Positions 34,988 through 43,150 of a stretch of 64,000 nucleotides of DNA are shown piece after piece. This DNA is from Inquilinus ginsengisoli_A. GTDB taxonomy: Bacteria > Pseudomonadota > Alphaproteobacteria > DSM-16000 > Inquilinaceae. The notes under the pieces are model-generated. The model worked only from the letters and a program-made list of their open reading frames with translations, was not told the DNA's origin and did no database searches. The stretch is taken from NCBI RefSeq assembly GCF_031453975.1, contig NZ_JAVDPW010000005.1, forward strand, positions 310,001 to 374,000. Reading direction: 5' to 3'. The translations under genes and the position numbers were made by a program. Numbering within the stretch: position 1 is the first letter of the stretch; each line of letters opens with the position of its first letter.

Positions 34988-35914
34988 TCAGCCCAGCAGG
35001 CCGGTCGCCTGCAGGATGGCGTCCACCTTCGCCGCCTCGGCATCGTTCAGCGCCCGCTGCGGCCGGGCCATGACATTGGTCTCGATGATGCCCAGCCGGC
35101 GCATCGCGGTCTTGAAGCCGCCGACGCCGGCCGACCCGGCGCTGGTGCGCGGCAGGCTAACCCAGACGATCTCGAACAGGCGGCACAGCCGCTCCTGCTC
35201 CGCCCGCGCCGCCGCCCAGTCGCCCTTGCGGCAGAGGTCGTAGAGCCGGACATAGCCATGCGGGTCGACATTGGCCAAGCCGGGCACGATGCCGTGCGCG
35301 CCGGCGGCCAGGGCGGAGTCGCACACGATCTCGGACCCGGTCATCAGCGAGATTGCGGGCTGGTCGGCCAGGTCCAGCAGCGCGAAGCGGAAGTTGCCGT
35401 CGTCGCCGCTCGAATCCTTCAGCCCGGCGATGGTGCCCTCGCAGGCCAGCGTCACCACGCTGGCGCGGTCCAGCTTGAAATGGACGCAGACCGGGATGTC
35501 GTAGGCGATCACCGGGAGGTCGATGGCCTCGCGCACATAGCGGAAATGGTCGACCACCTCCGGCGCGCTGGTGCGGGCGTAGAAGGGCGCGGTCACCACC
35601 ACCGCGGCGACGCCGATCGCCTGGGCGACCTTGGCGTGGCCGATGACCCGGTCGGTGGTCGGGTCGATCACGCCGGCCAGCACCGGCACCCGGCCGCCCG
35701 CGACCTTCATCGCATGCTCCAGGATGCGCCGCCGCGTCGCCTCGTCGTGGAACACCACCTCGCTGGTGGAGCCCAGCACGAACAGGCCGTGCACGCCGCC
35801 GTCGATCAGGTGCTCCAGCACGCGGGTGAAGGACGGGTAGTCCACCTCGAAATTCGCGGTCAGCGGCGTGACGACGGGGGGGACGACGCCGTGGAACGAA
35901 GGGGCTGGTGCCAT
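34988..35914 (-). CDS. Dihydrodipicolinate synthase family protein (within transporter operon)
   Basis: 308 residues from ATG 35914. It has the DHDPS/NAL fold: GVHGLFVLGSTSEVVF (GSTSE loop), the active-site Tyr in PVIAYDIPVCVHF, and the Schiff-base Lys in IAGLKDSSGDDG. It lies between the permease and ATPase genes of the transporter, strong evidence that the imported compound is a 2-keto acid or is converted to one. Comparable lyases act in catabolism of hydroxyproline, sialic acid and aldonic acids. It has only modest similarity to the second family member at 31963. Confidence 0.9.
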   Translation of the reverse strand: MAPAPSFHGVVPPVVTPLTANFEVDYPSFTRVLEHLIDGGVHGLFVLGSTSEVVFHDEATRRRILEHAMKVAGGRVPVLAGVIDPTTDRVIGHAKVAQAIGVAAVVVTAPFYARTSAPEVVDHFRYVREAIDLPVIAYDIPVCVHFKLDRASVVTLACEGTIAGLKDSSGDDGNFRFALLDLADQPAISLMTGSEIVCDSALAAGAHGIVPGLANVDPHGYVRLYDLCRKGDWAAARAEQERLCRLFEIVWVSLPRTSAGSAGVGGFKTAMRRLGIIETNVMARPQRALNDAEAAKVDAILQATGLLG

Positions 35915-35933
35915 GATGGGCCTTTTCGGGAGG

Positions 35934-36821
35934 TCAGTTGAGGTCGGATCGGGGGTCGAAGGCGTCGCGCAGGCCGTCGCCGACGAAGTTGATGGCCAGC
36001 ACGGTGATCACCAGGGCGGCGCCCGGGAACAGCCACTGCCAGGGGTATTGCTCCAGCACCACGGTGCTGCGGGCGGCGTTCAGCATGTTGCCCCAGCTCG
36101 CCTCCGGCGGCGGCACGCCGAGGCCCAGGAAGGACAGGCCGGCCTCGAGCAGGATGGCGGCGGCGATCTGCAAGGTGGCGTAGACCACCAGGATGTCGAT
36201 CGAATTGGGCAGGCCGTGCCGCCACAGCAGGTGGCCGAGGCCGGCGCCCATGCCGCGCGACGCCACCACGAAGTCGCGCTCGCGCAGCTCCATCAGCCGG
36301 GCCCGCACCATGCGCGCCAGCACCGGCCAGGACAGCAGCGAGATCACCGCGATGGTCGGCACGATGCCCGCGCCGGTGATCGAGGCCAGGACCAGCAGCG
36401 AGATCACCGGCGGCAGGGTCATGGCGAGGTCGACGAAGCGCATGATCAGGGTGTCGGCGACGCGCCCGCCCATGGCCGAGACCGATCCCATCAGGAAGCC
36501 GATCGCCACCGAGATCGCCACCGAGACGATGGCGACCAGCATCGAGATGCGCCCGCCCTGCAGCACCCGGACCAGGATGTCGCGCCCGACGCCGTCGGTG
36601 CCGAGCCAATGCGCGGCGCTGGGCCCCTTGTTGAGGGCCAGGAGGTCGATGTCGTTCGGCCGGTGGCCGAGGATCAGGGGGTAGGCCGCGATCAGCACCA
36701 GCATCGGCACCAGGATGACGATGCCGGCCAGCGCCGCGCCGTTGGCCGCGAACCGGCGGAAGGCGCGGGCGAGCGGGCCGTTGCCGCGGCGGGGAGGGGA
36801 GAGGCCGACCGCCGCCATCAC
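35934..36821 (-). CDS. Peptide/opine-type ABC transporter permease (OppC/DppC-like)
   Basis: 295 residues from ATG 36821, overlapping the first permease's stop by 4 nt. It has the N-terminal TM followed by a long periplasmic loop with HWLGTDGVGRDILVRVLQGGR, the signature of OppC-type subunits, then the permease core with the VVASRGMGAGLGHLLWRHGLP EAA loop. The C-terminus INFVGDGLRDAFDPR is also typical. Confidence 0.94.
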   Translation of the reverse strand: MMAAVGLSPPRRGNGPLARAFRRFAANGAALAGIVILVPMLVLIAAYPLILGHRPNDIDLLALNKGPSAAHWLGTDGVGRDILVRVLQGGRISMLVAIVSVAISVAIGFLMGSVSAMGGRVADTLIMRFVDLAMTLPPVISLLVLASITGAGIVPTIAVISLLSWPVLARMVRARLMELRERDFVVASRGMGAGLGHLLWRHGLPNSIDILVVYATLQIAAAILLEAGLSFLGLGVPPPEASWGNMLNAARSTVVLEQYPWQWLFPGAALVITVLAINFVGDGLRDAFDPRSDLN

Positions 36822-37777
36822 GTCACCTGGATCCGCGGGTCGATCGCGGCGTAGGTGATGTCGGTCAGCAGGTTGACCAGGATCACGCAGGCGCCGACCA
36901 CCAGCGTGGCGCCCATGATCACCGGGTAGTCCCGGGTCTCCACCGCGCCGACCAGCAGCAGGCCCATGCCCGGCCAGTTGAACACGCTCTCCAGGAAGAT
37001 CGCGCCGCCCACCGCGATGCCGATGGTCGATCCGATCAGGGTGACCACCGGCAGCAGCGCGTTGCGCAGCGCGTGCTTGAGGATGACCCAGACCTCCCGG
37101 ACCCCCTTGGCCCGCGCCGAACGCACATAGTCCTGGTTCAGCACCTCCAGCAGCGAGGCGCGCATGTAGCGCATGATCAGGGCGGCGTGCCCGATCGAAA
37201 GTAGGATCGCCGGCAGGATCAGGTGGCCCAGCAGGTCGCCGACGGAGAACGGCGCGCCCGGCGTCAGCATGCCGCCGGACGGCGCCCAGCGGACCAGGAC
37301 GGAAAAGACGTAGAGGCCGACCAGCGCGGTCAGGAAGGCCGGGCTGGAGATGCCGAAGAAGGCGGCCACGGAAAGGCCGACATCGGTCGCCGAATTGCGC
37401 CGGACGGCGCCGAGAATGCCGGTGCCGATCCCGACCACGATGGCGATCGCCAGCCCGGTGCCCATCAGCAGCAGGGTCGGGCCGATCCGCTCGGCGACGA
37501 GGCCGAGCACGGTCTCGCCGTTGCGCTGGAGCGAGAAGCCGAGGTCGCCGCGCAGCGCGCTGCCCAGCCAGGCCAGGTACTGCAGCGGCAGCGGCTGGTC
37601 GAGGCCGAGCCGGGTGCGCACCGCATCCATCTCCGCCTGCGACATCGCCACATTCGGGTTGATGTAGGCGTCGATCGGGTCGCCCGGCGCGAGCCGCAGC
37701 AGCACGAAGATCAGCATGCTGAGCGCGATCAGCATGCCGAACCCGACCGCAAGGCGACGAAGGCAGTAATTCAGCAT
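36818..37777 (-). CDS. Peptide/opine-type ABC transporter permease (OppB/DppB-like)
   Basis: About 319 residues from ATG 37777; in-frame upstream sequence is the palindromic repeat and not protein. It opens with MLNYCLRRLAVGFGMLIALS and has the OppB hallmarks LRLAPGDP, the long EAA loop (YVRSARAKGVREVWVILKHA) and a Pro-Gly-containing FNWPGMGLLL. Six TM helices are expected. A repeat (37814-37899) separates it from the binding-protein gene. Confidence 0.94.
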   Translation of the reverse strand: MLNYCLRRLAVGFGMLIALSMLIFVLLRLAPGDPIDAYINPNVAMSQAEMDAVRTRLGLDQPLPLQYLAWLGSALRGDLGFSLQRNGETVLGLVAERIGPTLLLMGTGLAIAIVVGIGTGILGAVRRNSATDVGLSVAAFFGISSPAFLTALVGLYVFSVLVRWAPSGGMLTPGAPFSVGDLLGHLILPAILLSIGHAALIMRYMRASLLEVLNQDYVRSARAKGVREVWVILKHALRNALLPVVTLIGSTIGIAVGGAIFLESVFNWPGMGLLLVGAVETRDYPVIMGATLVVGACVILVNLLTDITYAAIDPRIQVT

Positions 37778-37813
37778 CTCGCGTCCCGACCGATCGGCCT
37801 CTTCCCCAACCTC

Positions 37814-37899
37814 GTCATTGCGAGGAGGCGCAGCCGACGAAGCAATCCATGGCGCCACACGAACGGCCCGATGGATTGCTCCGCTGCGCTCGCAATGAC
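37814..37899. repeat. REP-like palindromic repeat, copy 3 (86 bp)
   Basis: It opens with GTCATTGCGAGGAGGCGCAG and ends CTCGCAATGAC. It is nearly the reverse complement of copy 2, with ATGGATTGCT/GAAGCAATCCAT inner arms. It sits between the binding-protein gene and the first permease gene. A stem-loop there could protect the upstream mRNA segment and so raise binding-protein yield, as REP elements do elsewhere (inference). Confidence 0.85.
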
Positions 37900-37918
37900 G
37901 ACCTAATTCAATGACGAC

Positions 37919-39498
37919 CTATTCAAGCGCCCACTTCTCGGCATGGGCGGCGTAGGGGCCGCCGGCCGGGGCCGGGATCCAGGTGAAGTCCTTGAGCTTG
38001 CCGGAGGCGACGCCGTAGCGCTTGGCGACCCACAGGGTGGCCCAGGGCAGGTTGGCGTTCATCGCCTTGCAGACGCCCTGGTAGAGGCCGGCCCGCTTGG
38101 CATCGTCGACCTGGTTCAGCGCGGCATCGAAGGCGCCCGTCACCTCCGGCATCCGGATGCGCAGGAAGTTGGCACCGGCCGGCGGGATCTGCTTCTCGTT
38201 CAGGCCGATGTTGATGGCGCTGGGGTCGGGGCCGTTCTGCAGCCCGGCATAGACCAGCGGGAATTGCGACCAGTCCGGGCTCTTGGCATAAATGGTCGCG
38301 TTGTAGGTCGGGGTGTCGACCGTCCGCGGCACCACGTTGATGCCGACCTGGGCCAGCATCGCCTGCACCGCCGCCAGCACGTTCCCGGCCAGGGGCGTGT
38401 TGTAGTAGGTCAGCAGCGTGATCGGCTTGTCGCCGTTGATCTTGTCCCAGCCCGCTTCCGCCAGCAGCTGCTTCGCCTTCTCCGGGTCATAGGCGTAGGG
38501 GTCGATGTCCGAGGGGATCAGCGCGGCGCGACATAGCCGCAATTGGCCATCTCGGCCGCGCCCTTGTAGAGGCTCTGCACGATCGCATCGCGGTTGATGG
38601 CGTGCATCACCGCCTGGCGCACGCGCAAATCCTTCCACAGCGGCACCTCCTGGTTGAAGCCCAGGTAGTTCACGACGAAGGAGTTGCCCTCGATCACCTT
38701 GAAGGCGGCGTCGTCCTTGAAGGTCGCGACGTCGTCGGCCTCGACATAGCTGAAGCTGATCTCGCCGGACCGCAGCGTCGCGACCGCCGCGGCGGTGTTG
38801 GCGAAGTAGCGGTTGATGATCCGGTCGGTGACCGGCTTGCCGCCGCGGTACTCCGCGTTCGCTGCAAGTTCCACATACTGGTCGGTCACGTAGCGCGAGA
38901 ATTTGTAGGGGCCGGTGCCGATCGGCGATTTCGACCACCACGGGTTCTTGGCGAGGGAATCCGCCGGGATGTCCTTCAGCGCGTGCTGCGGCAGCATCAT
39001 CAGCTGGGTCAGCGTGGCCAGCAGCCCGGCATTGGGCGCCGACAGCTTCAGCACCGCGGTGTGCGCGTCGGGCGTCTCGACCGAGGCGATAGCGCCCAAG
39101 CGGGCGGCGAACACGGTGCCGGTGGCGCCGTTCTTCGCCGTGTCGATGGTGAACTTCACATCCGCCGAGGTGAAGGGCTGGCCGTCATGCCAGGTCGTGT
39201 CGGCCAGCTTGAAGGTGTATGCGGTCTTGTCCGCGTTGACCTCATAGCTCGTGGCCAGGGCGCCGACGATGGTCTCCAGCCTGGCGTCGTTGATCACCAG
39301 CGGCTCGAAATAGAGGCTGAGCCAGGTGAAGCCGCCGGTCGCGGCAAGCGGGTTGAAATTGCCCTGGAAGCCGCCGGGCCCGACGTCGAACCCGCCGGTG
39401 ATCGTCGACGGCTCCTGCGCCGACACCGCATTCATGGCGCCCGGCGCCAGCATCGCGACGGCAAGCGCCAGCGCGGATGCCACCATCCTGTACTTCAT
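37919..39498 (-). pseudogene. Peptide-type ABC transporter substrate-binding protein, frameshifted
   Basis: Two overlapping frames together give one complete SBP-family-5 protein. The first runs from ATG 39498 (GGGGAGG upstream; signal peptide about 1-27) and stops at 38518 just after ANCGYVAPR. The rest of the family sequence (LIPSDIDPYAYDPEKAKQLL..., ending EKWALE) continues in another frame to 37919 with no start of its own. One missing base near 38521-38530, in a GC-rich GGCGCG stretch, explains the break. Repaired, it would be about 526 residues, normal for the family. It is either a sequencing error or a true frameshift that would disable the importer; the intact downstream genes favour a recent change or an error. 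Confidence 0.88.
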
Positions 39499-39522
39499 CG
39501 AATCCTCCCCGTTTTTTTGACT

Positions 39523-40251
39523 TCAGTCTTGCGCCTTCGCGCCCGTGCTGGTCGCGAGCAGGCGGGCGATGCCGTCATAGTGCTGGTCCAGCCGGCTGCG
39601 GGCGGCGGCCTCGTCGCGCGCCTCGATCGCGGCGTAGATGTCGTAATGGTCCTGCCAGGTGACCATCGGGTCGGCGTTGGTCAGGTTCACGAAGTCGGAC
39701 GCCTTGTAGAAGGCCATCCAGAACACGTCGATCAGTCCGGTCAGCATGCGGTTGTTCTGGCAGCGGAACAGCAGGGTGTGGAACTGCTGGTCCTCCTCCG
39801 CGAAGGTCTCGTTGCGCTCGGCCCGCCGCCGCATGCGCTCGACCGTGTCCTTCAGCTCGGCGAGATCCTCCGCCCCTATGAGTTGGATGGTCTTGCCGAT
39901 CAAGCCGACCTCCAGCACCCGCCGGATCTCCAGCACCTCCGCCACCTCGCGCAGCGCGCCGCCCAGGCCATAGGCCAGGTTGGCCAGCAGCGGCTCGAAC
40001 GAGAACGCCTTCACGAACACGCCGATGCCGCGCCGCGTCTCCAGGATGCCGAGCGATTCCAGTGCCTTGATCGCCTCGCGCACGGAGTTGCGGCTGACCC
40101 CCAGCTGCTGCGCCAGGAATCCCTCCGGTGGCAGCGGCGCGCCGGGGCTCAGCTCGTTGTCGTCGATGTAGCTCTTCAGGCTCTCCTGCACCGTCACATG
40201 CAGCAGCGGCGGCCGGGACAGCGGCTTGATCGCCTTCATCTGGGGCTCCAT
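39523..40251 (-). CDS. GntR family transcriptional regulator, FadR/FCD type
   Basis: About 242 residues from ATG 40251 (ATG 40239 is an alternative). The N-terminal winged helix (ELSPGAPLPPEGFLAQQLGV and SVREAIKALESLGILETRRG, about residues 33-75) is followed by an all-helical FCD ligand-binding domain with EIRRVLEVGLIG, EEDQQFHTLLF and QDHYDIYAAIEARD (metal/ligand His). FCD regulators respond to organic acids such as keto or sugar acids. It heads the transporter operon and is divergent from two oxidoreductases, so it probably controls both. Confidence 0.92.
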   Translation of the reverse strand: MEPQMKAIKPLSRPPLLHVTVQESLKSYIDDNELSPGAPLPPEGFLAQQLGVSRNSVREAIKALESLGILETRRGIGVFVKAFSFEPLLANLAYGLGGALREVAEVLEIRRVLEVGLIGKTIQLIGAEDLAELKDTVERMRRRAERNETFAEEDQQFHTLLFRCQNNRMLTGLIDVFWMAFYKASDFVNLTNADPMVTWQDHYDIYAAIEARDEAAARSRLDQHYDGIARLLATSTGAKAQD

Positions 40252-40297
40252 CCGACCATTCCGCCTCGCCACATCGACCCAGCTTGATGCTTGCTGA

Positions 40298-40317
40298 CTT
40301 GTAGGATATCTGTCAAG
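40298..40317. promoter_or_regulatory. Candidate GntR operator
   Basis: CTTG-N3-GATATC-N3-CAAG: a 20-bp imperfect palindrome halfway between the divergent GntR and oxidoreductase starts (47 and 27 bp from each). It is the only clear dyad in the 92-bp gap. Confidence 0.5.
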
Positions 40318-40343
40318 GCCATAACAGAGGGAAGGGCGGAGGC

Positions 40344-41321
40344 ATGGCTCGGGTAGCGCTGGCGGGCGTCGGCCACTGGCATGCGCAGATGCATCTGGAC
40401 GCAGCCCGCGCGGCCGGCGCCGATGTCGTCGCCGCCTGGGATCCGTGTGCCGCCACCGCGGCCCGCTTTGCCGCCGACCATGGCCTTCCCTTGCAATCCG
40501 ATCGCGAGGCGCTGATCGCGGCGAGGCCCGACCTCGTCGTCGTCATGGGCCGCCCGGACCAAGTGCCGGACCTCGCTCTGGCCTGCATGGCGGCAGGCCT
40601 GCCGATCGTGCTGGAGAAGCCGGCTGCGGCCTCGACGGCCGCGCTGGAGCCCCTGGTCGAGATGGCGCGGCAGACGGGGCTCTTCGTCGCGGTTCCGCTG
40701 CCGAACCGCTGCGGCCCGATCTGGCGGGAGATGGCGGATCTGCGAAGCGCCGGCCGGCTCGGCCCGGTCTCGCACGCCCAGTTCCGGATCGTGAACGGCC
40801 CGCCCCAACGCTATCGCGCGGAGGGCGTGCCCTGGGTGCTCGATCCGGCGATCGGCGGCGGCGGGGCGCTGCGCAATCTCGGCATCCACGGCATCGACGC
40901 GGCACTCGCCCTCGCCGGCGGGGCCGAACTCGCCGTCGTCTCCGCGTGCATCGACCGGCACCTCCATGGCGAGGCGGTCGAGGAGTATGCGGTCGTGACC
41001 CTGAGGGCGGCGGACGGCATGATCGCCACGGTCGAGGCCGGCTACACCTTCGCCTCGATGGCGGCGGGCGGCGATTTCGAGTGGCGCGTCTCGGCGCGGA
41101 ATGCCTATCTCGTCGACCGGGGCGACACCTTCCGCGTGGCGACCCTCGACGACGGGCGGGTGCGCGATCTCACCCCGATCCCGCCGGCGGACCGGTACAA
41201 GGCCTTCATGGCCGACACGCTGGACCGCCTGGCGCACGGCGCGGCCCCAGCGGTCGGGATCGTGGAGTATTGGCGGGCGATGCGGCTGATCGACCGGGCC
41301 TATGAGGAGGCAAAGGCGTGA
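40344..41321 (+). CDS. Gfo/Idh/MocA family oxidoreductase (first of pair)
   Basis: 325 residues from ATG 40344 with GGAGG upstream. The N-terminal Rossmann motif is ALAGVGHWHAQMH, followed by the catalytic EKP motif (LPIVLEKPAAAS, about 91-102) and a C-terminal alpha/beta domain with GGGALRNLGIHGIDAAL (the conserved His/Asp region). NAD(P)-dependent oxidation or reduction of a cyclic sugar, inositol or related compound is expected. Its stop overlaps the next gene's GTG. Confidence 0.88.
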   Translation: MARVALAGVGHWHAQMHLDAARAAGADVVAAWDPCAATAARFAADHGLPLQSDREALIAARPDLVVVMGRPDQVPDLALACMAAGLPIVLEKPAAASTAALEPLVEMARQTGLFVAVPLPNRCGPIWREMADLRSAGRLGPVSHAQFRIVNGPPQRYRAEGVPWVLDPAIGGGGALRNLGIHGIDAALALAGGAELAVVSACIDRHLHGEAVEEYAVVTLRAADGMIATVEAGYTFASMAAGGDFEWRVSARNAYLVDRGDTFRVATLDDGRVRDLTPIPPADRYKAFMADTLDRLAHGAAPAVGIVEYWRAMRLIDRAYEEAKA

Positions 41322-42316
41322 TTGGAGTCGGGATCATCGGGGCCGGGTTCTTCGGCGCGGTCCATGCCCAGGCGATCGGCGCCGTGCCGGATGTGCGCGT
41401 GGCGGCCGTCTGCCGCCAGGACATCGACGCCGCCCGGGCCTTCGCGCGGCAGCATGGCGGCAACGCCCATGGCCACTGGCAGGCGGTGCTCGACGATCCC
41501 GCGGTCGATGCGGTGGTGATCGCGACGCCGCACCAGTTCCACGCCGAGATGGCGATCGCCGCGGCCGGCGCCGGCAAGCACATCCTGCTCGAAAAGCCGA
41601 TGGCGCCCACCGTCGCCGAATGCGACGCGATCAATACGGCGGTGGCCAGGGCCGGCGTGCGCCTGATGGTCGGCCACCTCATGCATTTCGCGCTCCCTTG
41701 CCTCGTCGGCCGGGAGATCCTCGAACGCGGCGACATCGGCCGGCCGGTCCTGGGCAGCAGCTCGATGATCAAGCTGTGGATGGAAGCGAACCGGCGGCCC
41801 TGGCATCTCTCATCGAAGACCGGCGGCGGCATGCTGCTGACCGCCGGGATCCACGCCCTCGACCGGCTCGTCTGGCTGATGGGCGGCGAGGTCGAGGGCG
41901 TCTCCGCGCTCGCCGGCACCTTCTTCCACGACCAGGAGGCCGACGACACCGCGCTCATGCTGCTGCGCTTCGCCGATGGGCGGGCCGGGCAGGTGTCCAG
42001 CGTCGGCTATCGCGACGGCGGCGTCGGTTTCGCCCTGGACCTGGTCTGCGAGGCCGGCACGATGCGCCTGGATTTCGACCGCGGCGTCTCGGTCGGGCGG
42101 GGCGGCGCCTGGACGCCGGTCCCGAACTCCCTCGATCCCGACTGGATGCTGCGCGCGGTCGAACGCGAATGGCAGGCCATGGCCGCGGCGATCCGCGGCG
42201 ACGCGCCGGTTGCGGTCGATGGCGCCTATGGCCGCCACATCATCGCCTGCATCGAAGCGGCGATGTCGGCCGGGCGCCTCCGCCGCGAGGTTGCGCTCGC
42301 ACCACCGCCGGCTTGA
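41318..42316 (+). CDS. Gfo/Idh/MocA family oxidoreductase (second of pair)
   Basis: 332 residues from GTG 41318, which overlaps the previous stop (GTGA). It has a Rossmann GVGIIGAGFFGAVHAQA, the EKP motif in HILLEKPMAPT (about 92), RLMVGHLMHF, and the C-terminal GGGMLLTAGIHALDRLVWLMG with the active-site His/Asp. It is paralogous to its neighbour but clearly diverged, suggesting two successive oxidation/reduction steps of one substrate. No other enzyme lies downstream on this strand. Confidence 0.9.
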   Translation: MIGVGIIGAGFFGAVHAQAIGAVPDVRVAAVCRQDIDAARAFARQHGGNAHGHWQAVLDDPAVDAVVIATPHQFHAEMAIAAAGAGKHILLEKPMAPTVAECDAINTAVARAGVRLMVGHLMHFALPCLVGREILERGDIGRPVLGSSSMIKLWMEANRRPWHLSSKTGGGMLLTAGIHALDRLVWLMGGEVEGVSALAGTFFHDQEADDTALMLLRFADGRAGQVSSVGYRDGGVGFALDLVCEAGTMRLDFDRGVSVGRGGAWTPVPNSLDPDWMLRAVEREWQAMAAAIRGDAPVAVDGAYGRHIIACIEAAMSAGRLRREVALAPPPA

Positions 42317-42376
42317 GGCGGCGCATTTCGCGGGGGGCGGCGCCTGTCAGCCTGGCGCCGTCATCGCCATCCGATC

Positions 42377-43015
42377 CTATATCGATCCTTTGGGCAGCGA
42401 TCTCAGCCGGTTCCGGTGCGCGGCCTGCTTCGCCCGGTTGCCGCAGATCGCCATGCTGCACCAGCGGCGGCCATGGCCGCGCGTGTGGTCGGCGAACATC
42501 AGGGTGCAGGCCGGCCCTTCGCACGCCTTGACGTGGGTGAAGTCCTCGTCACAGACGAACGCCGCCATCGCCTGGGCGATCGGCAGCAGCAGCGAGTCCG
42601 GCGACCGCCACCGTCGGGACCGCAGGACCGCCAGCCCTTGTGAAGCGCCCTCGCCCCGCAAGGCGATCTGATCGAATTCCTCGTCGCGCTCCAGCATCCG
42701 GTTCAGCGGCAGGAGGTCGTCCAGGGCATCCGCCGTCAGGGGCCGGCCCTTGCGGTCGTTGACGAACCCCCTGAACCATTCCCGCAGGCCGCGCGCCTGC
42801 GCCGCCACGCTGTCGAGTTCCCCCGGCATCGCCTGGGCCCGCAGCGCCGCCAGCGTGGCAGCCGGAACCAGCTTCGCCTGCGCCAGCCACGACAGCAGCC
42901 CGTCGCCGTCATCGAGCCATTCGATCGGCGTGTCCACCGGCGTCGCGATCGAGTTCAGGAAATCCAGGCCGAGCGCGTCGGCGAGGAACATCGCAGGGGG
43001 GTGATGATGGCCCAT
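42377..43015 (-). CDS. CGNR zinc-finger / ABATE domain protein (putative regulator)
   Basis: About 212 residues from ATG 43015 (start not well fixed; no strong Shine-Dalgarno). The N-terminal ABATE region (ALGLDFLNS..., GDGLLSWLAQAKLV) is followed by a C-terminal CGNR zinc finger with Cys165, Cys170, Cys186 and Cys191 (motif CSMAICGNRAK). These proteins are putative stress-linked transcriptional regulators. It is divergent from an alpha/beta hydrolase operon, and the 135-bp gap has two copies of a 31-bp inverted-repeat motif. Autoregulation and control of the hydrolases are likely (inference). Confidence 0.88.
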   Translation of the reverse strand: MGHHHPPAMFLADALGLDFLNSIATPVDTPIEWLDDGDGLLSWLAQAKLVPAATLAALRAQAMPGELDSVAAQARGLREWFRGFVNDRKGRPLTADALDDLLPLNRMLERDEEFDQIALRGEGASQGLAVLRSRRWRSPDSLLLPIAQAMAAFVCDEDFTHVKACEGPACTLMFADHTRGHGRRWCSMAICGNRAKQAAHRNRLRSLPKGSI

Positions 43016-43053
43016 GGGGTCGACCTCGGCAGAAGCAGCGTTGCCCTCCCTAC

Positions 43054-43084
43054 GTAACCTCACAGAGAGGCATTGACAAGTTAT
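43054..43084. promoter_or_regulatory. RTAAC-N19-GTTAY operator, site A
   Basis: GTAACC at 43054-43059 and AGTTAT at 43079-43084, separated by 19 bases. It is one of three sites with the same half-sites and identical spacing. A TTGACA box (43073-43078) abuts the right half-site. Confidence 0.65.
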
Positions 43085-43101
43085 CTTCGTGGCGATAGTA
43101 A
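43073..43101 (+). promoter_or_regulatory. Possible sigma70-type promoter for the hydrolase gene
   Basis: TTGACA (43073-43078), then 17 bases, then TAGTAA (43096-43101). The -10 is weak but lies inside operator site B, and the start codon is 50 bp downstream at 43151. The overlap with sites A and B fits repression. Confidence 0.4.
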
Positions 43102-43128
43102 CCTCATTAATCGAGTTGAAACGGTTAC
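43098..43128. promoter_or_regulatory. RTAAC-N19-GTTAY operator, site B
   Basis: GTAACC (43098-43103) and GGTTAC (43123-43128) form a perfect inverted hexamer with 19 bases between. The centre lies 44 bp from the site A centre, about four helical turns. It is 22 bp upstream of the hydrolase start. Confidence 0.75.
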
Positions 43129-43150
43129 ATTACCGCATTCAGGAGGCATC

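Noticed and set aside
37778..37858. N-terminal extension of the OppB-like permease
   Set aside because: The in-frame sequence upstream of 37777 reads through the palindromic repeat, so it is not real protein.
38602..40287. A 561-codon plus-strand frame over the binding-protein and GntR genes
   Set aside because: Low-complexity composition and antisense to two recognisable proteins.
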